Below, one piece after another: positions 9,801-15,908 of a stretch of DNA of 31,226 nucleotides (position 1 is its first letter; every line of letters begins with the position of its first letter). The notes beneath the pieces were generated by a model that worked only from the letters and a program-made list of their open reading frames with translations, did no database searches and was not told where the DNA came from. Location: positions 1,393-32,618 of the IMG/VR virus record IMGVR_UViG_3300030117_001964. The stretch is one strand, 5' to 3'. The position numbers were made by a program, and so were the translations under genes. The DNA is from a virus.

Positions 9801-10818
9801 TGGAAAAAGTGCATTACTAGATGTTGGCTTTCAAACTCCGAGATTACTAGGTGGCAATAGAATAAGCAGAAGGCAGTGGGCTATAGAGACATTAAAAGAG
9901 TTGGGTATATCTGATTACAAAAAGCCTCCAACAGAAAGACAACTAATAGAGTCGATGTATAGGTTCTCAAGAGATAGTCAGTTACAGAGAAATGTTTTGA
10001 ATGAACCGCTAGTTACACAAGACCCTAGGTGGAGACCTTTTTTCTTATTTAAAAAGTTTGGATACAAGCAATTTAACTGGGTCAGAGAGCAGTTAGACCA
10101 AGAGGTTTCTCGTGGTAATTTATTTCCCATATTAAGACTAGGTATGGCTGGCATGGCTGGCGGTGAAATGGTTTCTTATGCTAGGGACTTATTATCTACT
10201 TGGATATCAGGTGATGAAATCTATGATAAAAATAGATACATACTTCCATACCTCCCAAAGACAATGCCTTTTTCAGATGTTGGGCCTGAACAATTTATAG
10301 ACATATCGCAATTAACCATAGATGACTATCTTGATAGATTCGCTTCTGTGGGTGCAATGGGAATTGTAAGTGATATAGTAGCAAACGAAAATAAAATCAG
10401 GGCACTGGAGTTCGCTTTTAAGCCTGCTGTTGTGCAAGATTTTAGTAAAATTTGGAGTGCTATGACTAGAACGATGCAAGACACTAAGACTTATGGATTA
10501 GGAACCGCCAAGAGAATACCTAAATATATAGCACCCATAACCGGAACGGCTCCAAGAAGATTTCTACAACGTTTTGAAACCACAGGGCAAAGAATTGAAT
10601 ATGTAAAAAGAATAAAGGGTTTAAGGCTTGGAGAAATACGGGATGCAATTATAGAGGGCAATAGCAATAAAGCTGTTAGGATAATAGAAGATTATAATAG
10701 GGCGTTTGGTTCTGAGAATCCAATATTGTATGATGATTATGATGCAGATGCAATTACAAAAAGACTTGAAAATAGAATTAAAAAAAGAAGCTACAATATA
10801 ATAAGGTCTAATCCTTAA
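6820..10818 (+). CDS. Large internal virion / DNA-ejection-type protein (1332 aa)
   Basis: This is the largest gene in the window and the last gene of the late operon; its length is close to T7 gp16 (1318 aa), the ejected inner-core protein. The sequence is Lys-rich and mostly helical. Gly/Ala hydrophobic stretches occur near residue 137 (ILGGGVGGFAARQAL) and residue 265 (LGAVTGASSPVVKSVL), and a LAVGGL-like HAAGVVGGLTAQKRA segment lies near 327-341, all plausible membrane-contacting parts. I see no transglycosylase Glu motif or other enzyme signature. The C-terminus is strongly basic (NRIKKRSYNIIRSNP). Its 3' end overlaps the convergent minus-strand gene by 11 bases. Assignment rests on size, position and composition. 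Confidence 0.55.
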   Translation: MPTKPQDYRIFSNSLDKLYQNPTSVTQQTIDRFYETSDYLEEDSKYENSSFSLSDFYKEKDKQIERIKVSSDDETLYGFQAPSWTPDWIKSGYNRSITGMSIKALNGEKIKEYDLNIMEDIGATIISMVQPVDLATGILGGGVGGFAARQALKTGTKEALKKGLSKTATNKLIANKLDDTVVKQILKNTPNKAIQVMTGAGIKENIARKAVEKAGPRVVQRALIEGAKGSAGLGFYQGLSTASYDKVTTGDIDEVKVLKETLKGMTLGAVTGASSPVVKSVLKNLNPLTQELASKAVETIEFGTLSPFLNGQDINPETLVESYIHAAGVVGGLTAQKRAYAFAKKGIKSIKEKQFDSPMDAETAARYILESELPNQPKKSKKTSRNLIESQEVFVNKYGTKFDNLKFSDSSKEVTLRNVKTRKVDKLNYDQFNDLLFRRQSKARTVAGLAKSRNKQILDIKDNLKVPDSRFKDYIDAVRLTEVDPKIKNKYSLNSLSGVERLKLLNEMRHEKRIADLSKSFSKAGWEGSLLPKQRFIDQVLPNLPKAYRQAKNRATTQLEVISFRDFDNYNVRELTLLGGYLQQLQSAGALKRGLFKKQALLDDAKKLADRLEDPNYANPKNKDLPDFKRVSEVRRILDKIWDDANSIGIDLGPKEEFYFPRMIKPEILKIFNSDIAKFGKDNPSLAFDSKGLAKTREFQELVAGYVRNNQFDEATIKSIKKIAGIADDAPEPKTRSEQRDANKRIAEAFDTFSKNITVQFSSKAKNLEFARKNIDIPKDFLERDARLVLARYAKQASSRIAEVENFGVKGERIYSRISALRKSAINARQEGNSNLSKRLENSAKTIDFLFKSATTRIELDPTYNYKSSFIKSFWNNVVDFEIGTKIGLGFATIPNLTQLSISTALRTGYYPLMRAMVKLSTDQEYRNLVKKSGSTNLSVFQQMHNLEPTDTFFGKFADVTTKLSGFQKINEFNQLISAAAAREWISSLRKTANGKSALLDVGFQTPRLLGGNRISRRQWAIETLKELGISDYKKPPTERQLIESMYRFSRDSQLQRNVLNEPLVTQDPRWRPFFLFKKFGYKQFNWVREQLDQEVSRGNLFPILRLGMAGMAGGEMVSYARDLLSTWISGDEIYDKNRYILPYLPKTMPFSDVGPEQFIDISQLTIDDYLDRFASVGAMGIVSDIVANENKIRALEFAFKPAVVQDFSKIWSAMTRTMQDTKTYGLGTAKRIPKYIAPITGTAPRRFLQRFETTGQRIEYVKRIKGLRLGEIRDAIIEGNSNKAVRIIEDYNRAFGSENPILYDDYDADAITKRLENRIKKRSYNIIRSNP

Positions 10819-11005
10819 CCCTCTCTAATATTTCCTCTGCCCACTCTGGAAATCCTTGCTTCCTCCAAAACTCAGCAAGTCTTTTGTAGTATGTATTCAA
10901 ACTAATTCTGTCAAGCTGTACTTCTTTCATAATTAATCTAAGTTCTGTAGCTTCTTCGTCTCCTAGAAACTGATCTTCTTTTGGAAATTCGTCTAGTATA
11001 TCCAT
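10808..11005 (-). CDS. 65-residue acidic hypothetical protein, last gene of the early operon
   Basis: The start ATG overlaps the preceding stop (TAATG) with a GGGAGG site just upstream, so it is coupled to the Cys-rich gene before it. The product is acidic and helical (MDILDEFPKEDQFLGDEEAT at the start; a WRKQGFPEWAEEILERVKD tail). No family recognised. The tail-to-tail overlap of 11 bases with the 1332-residue gene leaves no room for a terminator between the two opposing operons. Confidence 0.6.
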   Translation of the reverse strand: MDILDEFPKEDQFLGDEEATELRLIMKEVQLDRISLNTYYKRLAEFWRKQGFPEWAEEILERVKD

Positions 11006-11247
11006 TACAACCTCCCGCTAATTTGCAAAACCGTTAATCTGTCTGCTTTCTTTTTTGTGTATGTTGATCTTTGACCCTTTGTCATTTGCAACCAACAGTT
11101 TGGTAGCGATGAAACACGAGTGTCATAGCTACCTGCAATACCACAAAATTCTTTTTTAACATCGTCATGTTTGAAAATATCTGGGTTATAAGTGGAAACA
11201 CAACAAAAACCACACACTTTATCAATCTTACTACATTTTTCAAACAT
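11005..11247 (-). CDS. 80-residue Cys-rich small protein
   Basis: The product has a Cys cluster (CSKIDKVCGFCCVSTYNPDI) and further Cys at FCGIAG and NCWLQM, enough to bind a metal ion, though the spacing matches no zinc finger I know. The C-terminal half is basic and Thr/Lys-rich. The ATG at 11247 has only a distant GAGGG (about 14 bases), so a start at the GTG of VCGFC is possible. Its last codons supply the ribosome binding site of the next gene. Function unknown. Confidence 0.5.
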   Translation of the reverse strand: MFEKCSKIDKVCGFCCVSTYNPDIFKHDDVKKEFCGIAGSYDTRVSSLPNCWLQMTKGQRSTYTKKKADRLTVLQISGRL

Positions 11248-11332
11248 TTCTTAAAAAAATACCCTCTATATTCGCCATATTCGCCATAAAAAAACTTTTC
11301 TAACATAAGTATCGCTTAAATAAATTACAAGG

Positions 11333-11358
11333 AATAAGGGGGCCGTAGCCCCCTTATT
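11333..11358 (-). terminator. Hairpin terminator after the 11370-11582 gene
   Basis: A perfect 11-bp stem (AATAAGGGGGC / GCCCCCTTATT). In the minus-strand RNA the loop is UACG closed by C-G, a UNCG-class stable tetraloop, which fixes the orientation. It begins 12 bases after the stop codon. The following sequence (CCTTGTAATTTATTTAAG) is T-rich without a clean U tract, so it may act as a terminator of moderate efficiency or as an RNA 3'-end protector. Confidence 0.6.
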
Positions 11359-11369
11359 TAACAAAGAGG

Positions 11370-11582
11370 CTAGAAAGGACTCTGATCTTTCTTATAGGGC
11401 TCTTTAAATGTCCCAGATAGGTACCTATTGCCTTTATCGTCTTGATTGATCCACAAAGAGAAATCTTTCTTCTCTCCGTTGACCATCCCGTTACCAGTGT
11501 AATCTGGTTTTTTATCGCCATCTTCTTTGTACTTGTTTTTCCACAGCTTGAAAGTGCTGTCTTTTGGTTTGTAATCGGCCAT
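11370..11582 (-). CDS. 70-residue hydrophilic phage protein (DUF736-like in form)
   Basis: It starts ADYKPKDSTFKLWKNKYKE after Met and continues with PDYTGNGMVNGEKKDFSLWI and a KGNRYLSGTF strand. The layout 'short basic N-terminus, GxGxxNGxxxxxSxWxxxxxxGxxYLSG' is a small beta-rich protein common in phages and mobile elements, often listed as DUF736-like; I cannot confirm the family here. A GGAGG lies five bases before the ATG. It is followed by a strong hairpin, suggesting it ends a transcript of its own. Function unknown. Confidence 0.6.
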   Translation of the reverse strand: MADYKPKDSTFKLWKNKYKEDGDKKPDYTGNGMVNGEKKDFSLWINQDDKGNRYLSGTFKEPYKKDQSPF

Positions 11583-11607
11583 GCATGCCTCCTATTTATG
11601 AGATGGT

Positions 11608-11826
11608 TCAGTTTAGGTCTTTATGTGCCAACATAAAGTCTGATCTTATCTTGCTTCCTTCTTTATACCTAATACCAAACCATCTCGTTTGTTGTTCATG
11701 TCTTTTTTCTAATTCTATTAATCTTCTGTAAGCTGGGCCATTTTGCTGAACTCGATTGCTTTTCAAAAGTTTTTTATAAAATGCTATAACCGCTCTAGTC
11801 TTAACGTCATTTGGATTTCGTGCCAT
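11608..11826 (-). CDS. 72-residue basic hypothetical protein
   Basis: Begins MARNPNDVKTRAVIAFYKKL; Arg/Lys-rich and helical throughout. The ATG has GGAG seven bases upstream, located inside the end of the preceding nuclease gene, which it overlaps by 20 bases. The basic helical composition would suit nucleic-acid binding, but there is no recognised domain. Confidence 0.6.
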   Translation of the reverse strand: MARNPNDVKTRAVIAFYKKLLKSNRVQQNGPAYRRLIELEKRHEQQTRWFGIRYKEGSKIRSDFMLAHKDLN

Positions 11827-12148
11827 CTGCCATCTCCTTCATTATTGATAGTAAGTTTAAGAAGTACTCGTAATCTAATACGATAAAAGGTTTTCCCCTA
11901 TCCTCTCTTATAACTACGCCCTCTTCGCTTTTTTCTGGCTTGCACCACTTTGCAATTCTTGTTCTTCTTTTACATCCGTAGTAGTGTCCTTCTATTTCTA
12001 TGTCTCCCTGTTCGTGCTGTGCACCACCTCTGTCACGATTAAATGCTTGGAGCCCTACATCCTTTGCCATCTTTACAGCTTGTCTTTGTAGCTCGGCACC
12101 TCTTTGCCTTGCTCTCTTACCTCTTCTTATATTCTCTGGGTTTTTCAT
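11807..12148 (-). CDS. PD-(D/E)XK endonuclease, Holliday-junction-resolvase-like
   Basis: 113 residues. I chose the ATG at 12148, just after the preceding stop and 13 bases from AGGAG, over a TTG at 12184 buried in the upstream gene. Motifs: RGAELQRQAVKMA with Glu19 at the end of helix 1; QGDIEIEGHYYGCKRR with Asp49 in GDI and Lys60 in the KRR position; then RIAKWCKP, matching the K-R-x-x-x-x-x-x-W pattern of phage resolvases. Family members normally carry an acidic residue two before the Lys (ExK); here that position is Gly58, so one catalytic acid seems to be missing or supplied from elsewhere (Glu51 or Glu53 are near). It would resolve branched DNA or cut during recombination or packaging. 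Family is a good guess; activity is uncertain. Confidence 0.6.
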   Translation of the reverse strand: MKNPENIRRGKRARQRGAELQRQAVKMAKDVGLQAFNRDRGGAQHEQGDIEIEGHYYGCKRRTRIAKWCKPEKSEEGVVIREDRGKPFIVLDYEYFLNLLSIMKEMADGTKSK

Positions 12149-12152
12149 ACCG

Positions 12153-12398
12153 TTAATCAATCTCCTGTATGACAGAGCTCTCAACTACATGCTCTCCCTT
12201 TTTTCTATCCAGCATTGCATCGTTCTCCTTCTCAGACATTTGCTTTTCTATACGCTTCATGTCTTTCAGTAAGGACTCGTACCTACCTCTGTAGTGTACC
12301 ATGCTTGGATCATTCAAAGATATTTTTAATGCATTGATATGCAACTGAACTTCTTGCCTTGTGTATTTTATTTTAGCTGTGCATATATATTTATTCAT
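12153..12398 (-). CDS. 81-residue hypothetical helical protein
   Basis: Overlaps the upstream nuclease gene by four bases (ATGA) and ends five bases before the next ATG. A short basic N-terminal strand (MNKYICTAKIKYTRQEVQLH) is followed by a charged helix rich in Lys, Glu and Met (ESLLKDMKRIEKQMSEKEND). No family recognised. It is set between two PD-(D/E)XK candidates and may be an accessory to either. Confidence 0.6.
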   Translation of the reverse strand: MNKYICTAKIKYTRQEVQLHINALKISLNDPSMVHYRGRYESLLKDMKRIEKQMSEKENDAMLDRKKGEHVVESSVIQEID

Positions 12399-12877
12399 AC
12401 TATTTCATTTCCTTCTTTAAATGGTAGGTAGGCATTTGTTCTCATAATAATGCCACCGTTAATTGTTTTTTGTGTCCTTGTATTCTTAACGTCAAAATCA
12501 AACATAAAGTTCCCATATTTATTTGTAATCTTCCAATACATTACTATATCATCTTTGATAAGATATAGAAAACCAAGATATGGAACTCGTAACATTTCTG
12601 AAAGTCGTTTGCCATCCAGTATCTTTTCAAATGTCACAAGCCAAGACCCATACTCCATCAGTTGTATAAGGCCCATGTCTCTGCATTTGGATTCAAAAAT
12701 ACCTGACAGCTCATTATTTTTTATAATAATACCATCTATCTTGGCATCCATATCTTTGTTTGTTTCTATCAGCATAGAACTATTCTTATGTTTCTTGCAA
12801 ATACTTTCCCTGATCTTCTCTAGCATTTTTCTCTCGTACTCTAGAGACTTCTGTCCTTTTGTAGTAAGTATATCCAT
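12395..12877 (-). CDS. PD-(D/E)XK-type nuclease
   Basis: 160 residues. After an N-terminal helix (LEYERKMLEKIRES) the segment DAKIDGIIIKNNELSGIFESK gives Asp48, then a strand, then Glu62-Ser-Lys64, the D-x(n)-E-x-K core of the restriction-endonuclease fold. The helix after it (MGLIQLMEYGSWLVTFEKIL) and the following strands fit the same fold. Size is that of a single catalytic domain with no obvious DNA-recognition extension. Start ATG overlaps the previous stop by one base (TAATG). Possible roles are DNA recombination, host DNA degradation or end processing; which one is not shown. Confidence 0.6.
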   Translation of the reverse strand: MDILTTKGQKSLEYERKMLEKIRESICKKHKNSSMLIETNKDMDAKIDGIIIKNNELSGIFESKCRDMGLIQLMEYGSWLVTFEKILDGKRLSEMLRVPYLGFLYLIKDDIVMYWKITNKYGNFMFDFDVKNTRTQKTINGGIIMRTNAYLPFKEGNEIV

Positions 12878-13353
12878 TAGAATGGCACCTCAGCACTTTT
12901 AAATAATTGTATCACCCTGCCAACAGGATAGTACACTTCAGATTCAAAATCGTTCATAAACTTTTTCATAAATACATCCACCAATACTTTAGCACCCTTG
13001 ATATCATGGAGATAAAGGTAGGGTAGTTGCCCACCCTTACCCTTATCTCTGCGGAGTTGCATCACAGAAAGGAACTTTGCGAAACCCCAGTTCTTTCTGT
13101 GTTCGTATAGACAATCGTCTACTTTTTTGTACCTAAAAACACCATCGTCTTTGACCACACATGCCTCGTACTCTGGGTGTTCTTTTCCATCTATTTCATA
13201 CTCTGGCTTAAACACATCTGCTACATACCTACCAAACCTAACATTCTCAGATGTGCTCATGTCTGTTATGATTGCAGTATACCTGCCTGCGGGGACAGAT
13301 TTACTGAACTGATTGTCATCAGCGGGATAAAATGCATCTCCAAAATCAACCAT
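12877..13353 (-). CDS. Possible ssDNA-binding protein (DUF669-like)
   Basis: 158 residues, beta-rich in the first half: SVPAGRYTAIITDMSTSEN, then RFGRYVADVFKPEYEIDGK, the pattern 'P-x-G-x-Y-x-A-x-I ... G-R-Y-V-x-D' of DUF669-type phage proteins thought to have an OB-like fold and bind ssDNA. The C-terminal half contains basic RRDKGKGGQLPYLYLHDIKG and ends SAEVPF rather than the acidic tail usual for SSBs. It lies between nuclease genes, where an SSB or annealing partner would be expected. Alternative: an unrelated structural protein. Family call is tentative. Confidence 0.45.
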   Translation of the reverse strand: MVDFGDAFYPADDNQFSKSVPAGRYTAIITDMSTSENVRFGRYVADVFKPEYEIDGKEHPEYEACVVKDDGVFRYKKVDDCLYEHRKNWGFAKFLSVMQLRRDKGKGGQLPYLYLHDIKGAKVLVDVFMKKFMNDFESEVYYPVGRVIQLFKSAEVPF

Positions 13354-13354
13354 G

Positions 13355-13753
13355 TTAGAAGTGTTTCATAGTTCCTATCTTATCTAAACAGGCCTGTAGG
13401 TTTTCAAGAGTGATGTTACCGTTCTTAAGCTGATATAATACTTTATTCTTATCCTTCTGCCCTAAAGTAGCAACCGCTCTTTTGATGTACTCTTCATCTG
13501 TTTCCTTAATTACTTCACCGTCAAACTTCTTTACTACTGCATCTTTCAGTTCACCGTTTGTCATCGCTTTGTTCTTGTCAAGCATACCCTTGATGCCATC
13601 GTAACCGTGTATGATAAACTGCACCCACTTTTCCATTGTCTTCATATTGTCAGGGTTTAATTCCTGTCCTTTCTCGATAAAGGCAACTGCGACACCATGT
13701 CGTATCTTGCCTTCTGTTATCTTATCCCAGTCGGGTTGTTTCTGATCGCTCAT
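13355..13753 (-). CDS. 132-residue conserved phage-type protein, function unknown
   Basis: Begins MSDQKQPDWDKITEGKIRHG followed by a helical protein; the 'PDWDKIxEGKxRHGVAVAF' opening is one I associate with early genes of marine phages next to recombination nucleases. GGAG lies seven bases before the ATG. The start overlaps the upstream nuclease stop by four bases (ATGA). The C-terminal half (LYQLKNGNITLENLQACLDK) is a helical bundle. Co-translation with the Cas4-like nuclease suggests it works with it, but that is inference. Confidence 0.6.
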   Translation of the reverse strand: MSDQKQPDWDKITEGKIRHGVAVAFIEKGQELNPDNMKTMEKWVQFIIHGYDGIKGMLDKNKAMTNGELKDAVVKKFDGEVIKETDEEYIKRAVATLGQKDKNKVLYQLKNGNITLENLQACLDKIGTMKHF

Positions 13754-14478
13754 AGATCATCTCCTTTTTCTTTTAACCCCCCACCACATACTTGATAAAA
13801 GTTGCAGTACTTAATATTGCATTCCCACTTATAAGCAGGTGCAACCCCCAGTTCTATAGCAGGGTTTCCTTTTTTAAATCGCTTGTTTACATCATACCAG
13901 TATTCTTTTGCTCTGTCTATATATGATGTTAATATTCTCTTCTCTCGCATTCTTGAGTTGTCTTTGTTATAGTATAGTAACGACAACTTTTTTAATTTGT
14001 TCCCAAATTCTTTTTCATACCACCATCCATACGTTCCAAGTTGCAAGTAATAATTCTTGGGAGGGTTTGGGTCTGGCTTTCTTCCAAAGATCCCTTTCCA
14101 TTTCCATGCATTGCATGTTTTTATATCATACAATGCATTATCGTCAACCATCACAACATCCAGAAACCCCCTTACATTTACTTCTGGAAGTTGTATCTCA
14201 CGTTCAATTAATATCTGTGATCCGTTCAAACTTGCGTACTCCATTAGTGCTTCCTGTATGTCTCCATGCACAAGGTCTCCAAGTCTAAATAATCTTAGTG
14301 TATCATCACCCACAGGGGTTGGTTTCACACCTGCAACATGCTGAAAGTAATGCTTACGCATACACATCCCAGAGGCGGAGGCATGAAACCATTGCTCGTT
14401 ACCTTCGTACCTTTTCTTGTAGTGTGCATCGTTACCTTTACGAAGCCACTTATCGTATATGTCTTGTATGTCAATCAT
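13750..14478 (-). CDS. RecB/Cas4-family Fe-S PD-(D/E)XK exonuclease
   Basis: 242 residues from the ATG at 14478, seven bases after AGGGG (a TTG one codon earlier is less likely). Motifs: GDLVHGDIQEAL with His71; RGFLDVVMVDD with Asp107; YDIKT with Asp118 and Lys120 as the (D/E)xK pair; and QLGTYGWWY with Gln146 and Tyr150, the QxxxY motif. Four Cys match the 4Fe-4S signature of AddB/Cas4: Cys39 in GMCMRKHYF, then Cys220, Cys225 and Cys231 in WECNIKYCNFYQVC. Such enzymes resect or nick DNA ends; phage copies usually serve recombination with an annealing protein, or act on host DNA. No cas1, cas2 or CRISPR array is nearby, so adaptation is unlikely. Its leader appears structured and may control translation. 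Confidence 0.8.
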   Translation of the reverse strand: MIDIQDIYDKWLRKGNDAHYKKRYEGNEQWFHASASGMCMRKHYFQHVAGVKPTPVGDDTLRLFRLGDLVHGDIQEALMEYASLNGSQILIEREIQLPEVNVRGFLDVVMVDDNALYDIKTCNAWKWKGIFGRKPDPNPPKNYYLQLGTYGWWYEKEFGNKLKKLSLLYYNKDNSRMREKRILTSYIDRAKEYWYDVNKRFKKGNPAIELGVAPAYKWECNIKYCNFYQVCGGGLKEKGDDL

Positions 14479-14585
14479 CAATATTCCCCTGTGGTATGTG
14501 AAAGAAACAGGGCAGTCCCAGATGTGTAGTTGTGGTAAGGTAGAGTAGGAGCTTAGGAACTCTGACCTTGAGAACTGCCCTGTGC
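14479..14585 (-). ncRNA. Structured leader of the Cas4-like nuclease, riboswitch-like layout
   Basis: In the minus-strand RNA, ACAGGGCAGU (14583-14574) pairs perfectly with ACUGCCCUGU (14516-14507); three inner U-G/C-G/U-G pairs extend it to 13 bp. Inside is a second hairpin: AAGGU and AGAGU (14569-14559, one bulged C) pair with ACUCU and ACCUU (14546-14537) around a 12-base loop. The 3' arm CCCUGU can alternatively pair with ACAGGG at 14492-14487, which contains the ribosome binding site AGGGG of the nuclease. The two pairings exclude each other, as in translational riboswitches. Ligand or protein partner unknown; no known riboswitch class recognised. Confidence 0.55.
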
Positions 14586-14589
14586 GGAA

Positions 14590-14796
14590 TCATTTATCTC
14601 TGTACTTTAATATGTCATGATCACGTGAGTACAGAGTAATCTCTATATATTGACCGCTCTCTGTCCTAATGACCATAGTCCTGTAGTACTTGTTATGTCT
14701 ACTCATTGAAGCTTCTAGTTTGCTAGTTTCTTCAATGGATACTGATGAGACACCGTGTATACTGATGTCCTGTATTTCACCCACTTGTAAGTTCAT
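14590..14796 (-). CDS. 68-residue hypothetical protein
   Basis: The ATG at 14796 has AAGGA in front of it within the end of the preceding gene (20-base overlap). The product is beta-rich: MNLQVGEIQDISIHGVSSVS, then MVIRTESGQYIEITLYSRD. It resembles a small one-domain beta barrel, but no family is recognised. Its stop lies five bases before the structured leader of the nuclease gene. Confidence 0.6.
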   Translation of the reverse strand: MNLQVGEIQDISIHGVSSVSIEETSKLEASMSRHNKYYRTMVIRTESGQYIEITLYSRDHDILKYRDK

Positions 14797-15004
14797 AGTT
14801 ATCCTTTCCTTGTTGTTCTTCTGCCCACTTATCCAGAGCAGTATATTCCTCTGCCTCAGCCCTTGCAATATGTTCTAAGGCACGCTTTAGTCCACATATC
14901 TCTGCAAAGTAATAGTCGTTAGATGGGTTATCATCCCACAGTTCCTCTGCTTGAGTTATGTCTTTATTTATCCTGTACTTTAGTTTGCTCAACACACTGA
15001 ACAT
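14777..15004 (-). CDS. 75-residue acidic helical protein
   Basis: Two in-frame ATGs occur at 15010 and 15004. Only the second has a usable distance (six bases) from AGGAG, because the first directly abuts it; so I start at 15004. The product is helical, acidic and Ala/Glu-rich (LEHIARAEAEEYTALDKWAE). It overlaps both neighbours. Function unknown. Confidence 0.6.
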   Translation of the reverse strand: MFSVLSKLKYRINKDITQAEELWDDNPSNDYYFAEICGLKRALEHIARAEAEEYTALDKWAEEQQGKDNYELTSG

Positions 15005-15170
15005 CGTCATCTCCTTTTATGTCGTATATGTCTCCAATATCGTAAGTAAATCCTGTCTTCGGATCGTACATGATAGGCACTCGTATATGCTTCTCTCCAT
15101 TGAAGCCTTGATACTCGTACCGTACTCTAAGTGATTGTTGAAGCTTTTTATTTATTGTTACTTGTTTCAT
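14964..15170 (-). CDS. 68-residue hypothetical protein
   Basis: The ATG at 15170 (MKQVTINKKLQQSLRVRY) follows AGGTG; a GTG three codons earlier is possible. Beta-rich with KHIRVPIMYDPKTGFTYDIG in the middle and an acidic end (DDDVQC). It overlaps the following gene by 41 bases and the HNH gene by four. A promoter-like sequence lies so close upstream that a transcript from it would be almost leaderless. Function unknown. Confidence 0.6.
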   Translation of the reverse strand: MKQVTINKKLQQSLRVRYEYQGFNGEKHIRVPIMYDPKTGFTYDIGDIYDIKGDDDVQCVEQTKVQDK

Positions 15171-15691
15171 TTTGTACACCTATAACGACTAACTATATCA
15201 ATAAGTTCCAAATTTTTTTCATATTCTTTTATCATTGCCTGTATGTCCTTGTAATAATCATACTCTTTATACGTTTTTATTTTGTGACAGTTGCGACATC
15301 GAACCTCACACTTATCTATCTCTGCTTTAATTGTACTCCACTTGTACCCATTTCTCACCATGTAAGATACGCCTTCTGTTCTATGGAACTTTTTCTTAAC
15401 TCCTCTAACATGATCGAACTCCAGAACTCGATGGTCTGTCGTACCGCAGTCCACACAACCCTTAGCAAAGTAGAGATATAAAACTCTTTCGTAGTTCTCA
15501 TTGCGTAATCTTTCTTTTCTTTCTTTTACCTGCTGTAATCTTGAATCTCTGTTCTTTGCGTACCATTCCTTGTTGTGATAGTTGGTTTGACACTTCATGC
15601 AGTAGTGCTGTCTACCATCTGGCTTTTGCCTATTGATATAAAAATCTTTTTTGGGTTTGTCTTGTTTGCAACTAGCACATCTTTTCATCAT
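15167..15691 (-). CDS. HNH endonuclease with N-terminal zinc finger
   Basis: 174 residues (ATG codons at 15691 and 15688; no strong ribosome binding site). A CxxC...CxxC finger is formed by Cys5, Cys8, Cys31 and Cys34 (KRCASCKQ, HYCMKCQ). A basic linker helix follows (LQQVKERKERLRNENYER). The HNH core is GCVDCGTTDHRVLEFDHVRG (Cys79, Cys82, Asp93-His94) and CEVRCRNCHKIKT (Asn134, His136, Cys132, Cys135). This is the free-standing phage HNH type often acting as a homing endonuclease, or in other phages as a packaging partner of the terminase. Here it is far from the terminase and inside the early operon, and no intron or split gene is visible beside it, so homing between phages is the more likely role. 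Confidence 0.8.
   Translation of the reverse strand: MMKRCASCKQDKPKKDFYINRQKPDGRQHYCMKCQTNYHNKEWYAKNRDSRLQQVKERKERLRNENYERVLYLYFAKGCVDCGTTDHRVLEFDHVRGVKKKFHRTEGVSYMVRNGYKWSTIKAEIDKCEVRCRNCHKIKTYKEYDYYKDIQAMIKEYEKNLELIDIVSRYRCTK
15180..15211 (-). promoter_or_regulatory. Promoter-like repeat copy (weak): TTGGAAC-19-TTATAG
   Basis: TTGGAAC at 15211-15205, 19 bases, then TTATAG at 15185-15180, with CG before the -10 as in other copies. It lies within the end of the HNH gene and only about 10 bases from the next ATG, so its use is doubtful. Confidence 0.35.
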
Positions 15692-15737
15692 TCAACTACA
15701 GTCCTAATTTATTAATAATCAGAAACATATACCACCT

Positions 15738-15905
15738 TTATTTCTTAGCTGATTCTTTTGACTCTATTAAGTATACTATCATCTCGTCCCACATGTTTAC
15801 ATCCCACTTTTCTTTAATAGCTAATACAGATTTCTTCAGTTGATATGCACGGTTTCTAACACCCTGCATGTCCTCTTCCATTTTAGCTTTGTCTTTACTG
15901 TCCAT
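15738..15905 (-). CDS. 55-residue charged helical protein
   Basis: ATG at 15905 with AGAGG six bases upstream; that AGAGG is the end of the preceding gene. The product starts MDSKDKAKMEEDMQGVRNRA and has one Trp-containing amphipathic helix (KEKWDVNMWDEMIVYLIESK) and a Lys tail. No family recognised. The spacing and ribosome binding site support a real gene in the chain. Confidence 0.6.
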   Translation of the reverse strand: MDSKDKAKMEEDMQGVRNRAYQLKKSVLAIKEKWDVNMWDEMIVYLIESKESAKK

Positions 15906-15908
15906 TAC

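Noticed and set aside
11082-11306. 74-codon minus-strand frame overlapping the Cys-rich gene
   Set aside because: Its start lies in a tandem GGCGAATAT repeat giving GEYGEY, and the other frame has the TAATG coupling to the next gene. The repeat itself may be an operator but is too short to call.
12450-12902. 150-codon plus-strand frame opposite the single-domain nuclease
   Set aside because: Shadow of the minus-strand gene; Ser/Ile-rich antisense composition, no ribosome binding site.
13750-14478. Cas4 as part of a CRISPR system
   Set aside because: No Cas1/Cas2 and no repeat-spacer array in the window; phage Cas4-like nucleases usually stand alone.
14507-14583. tRNA in the nuclease leader
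   Set aside because: There is a closing stem and one arm, but no T-loop motif, anticodon arm or acceptor geometry.
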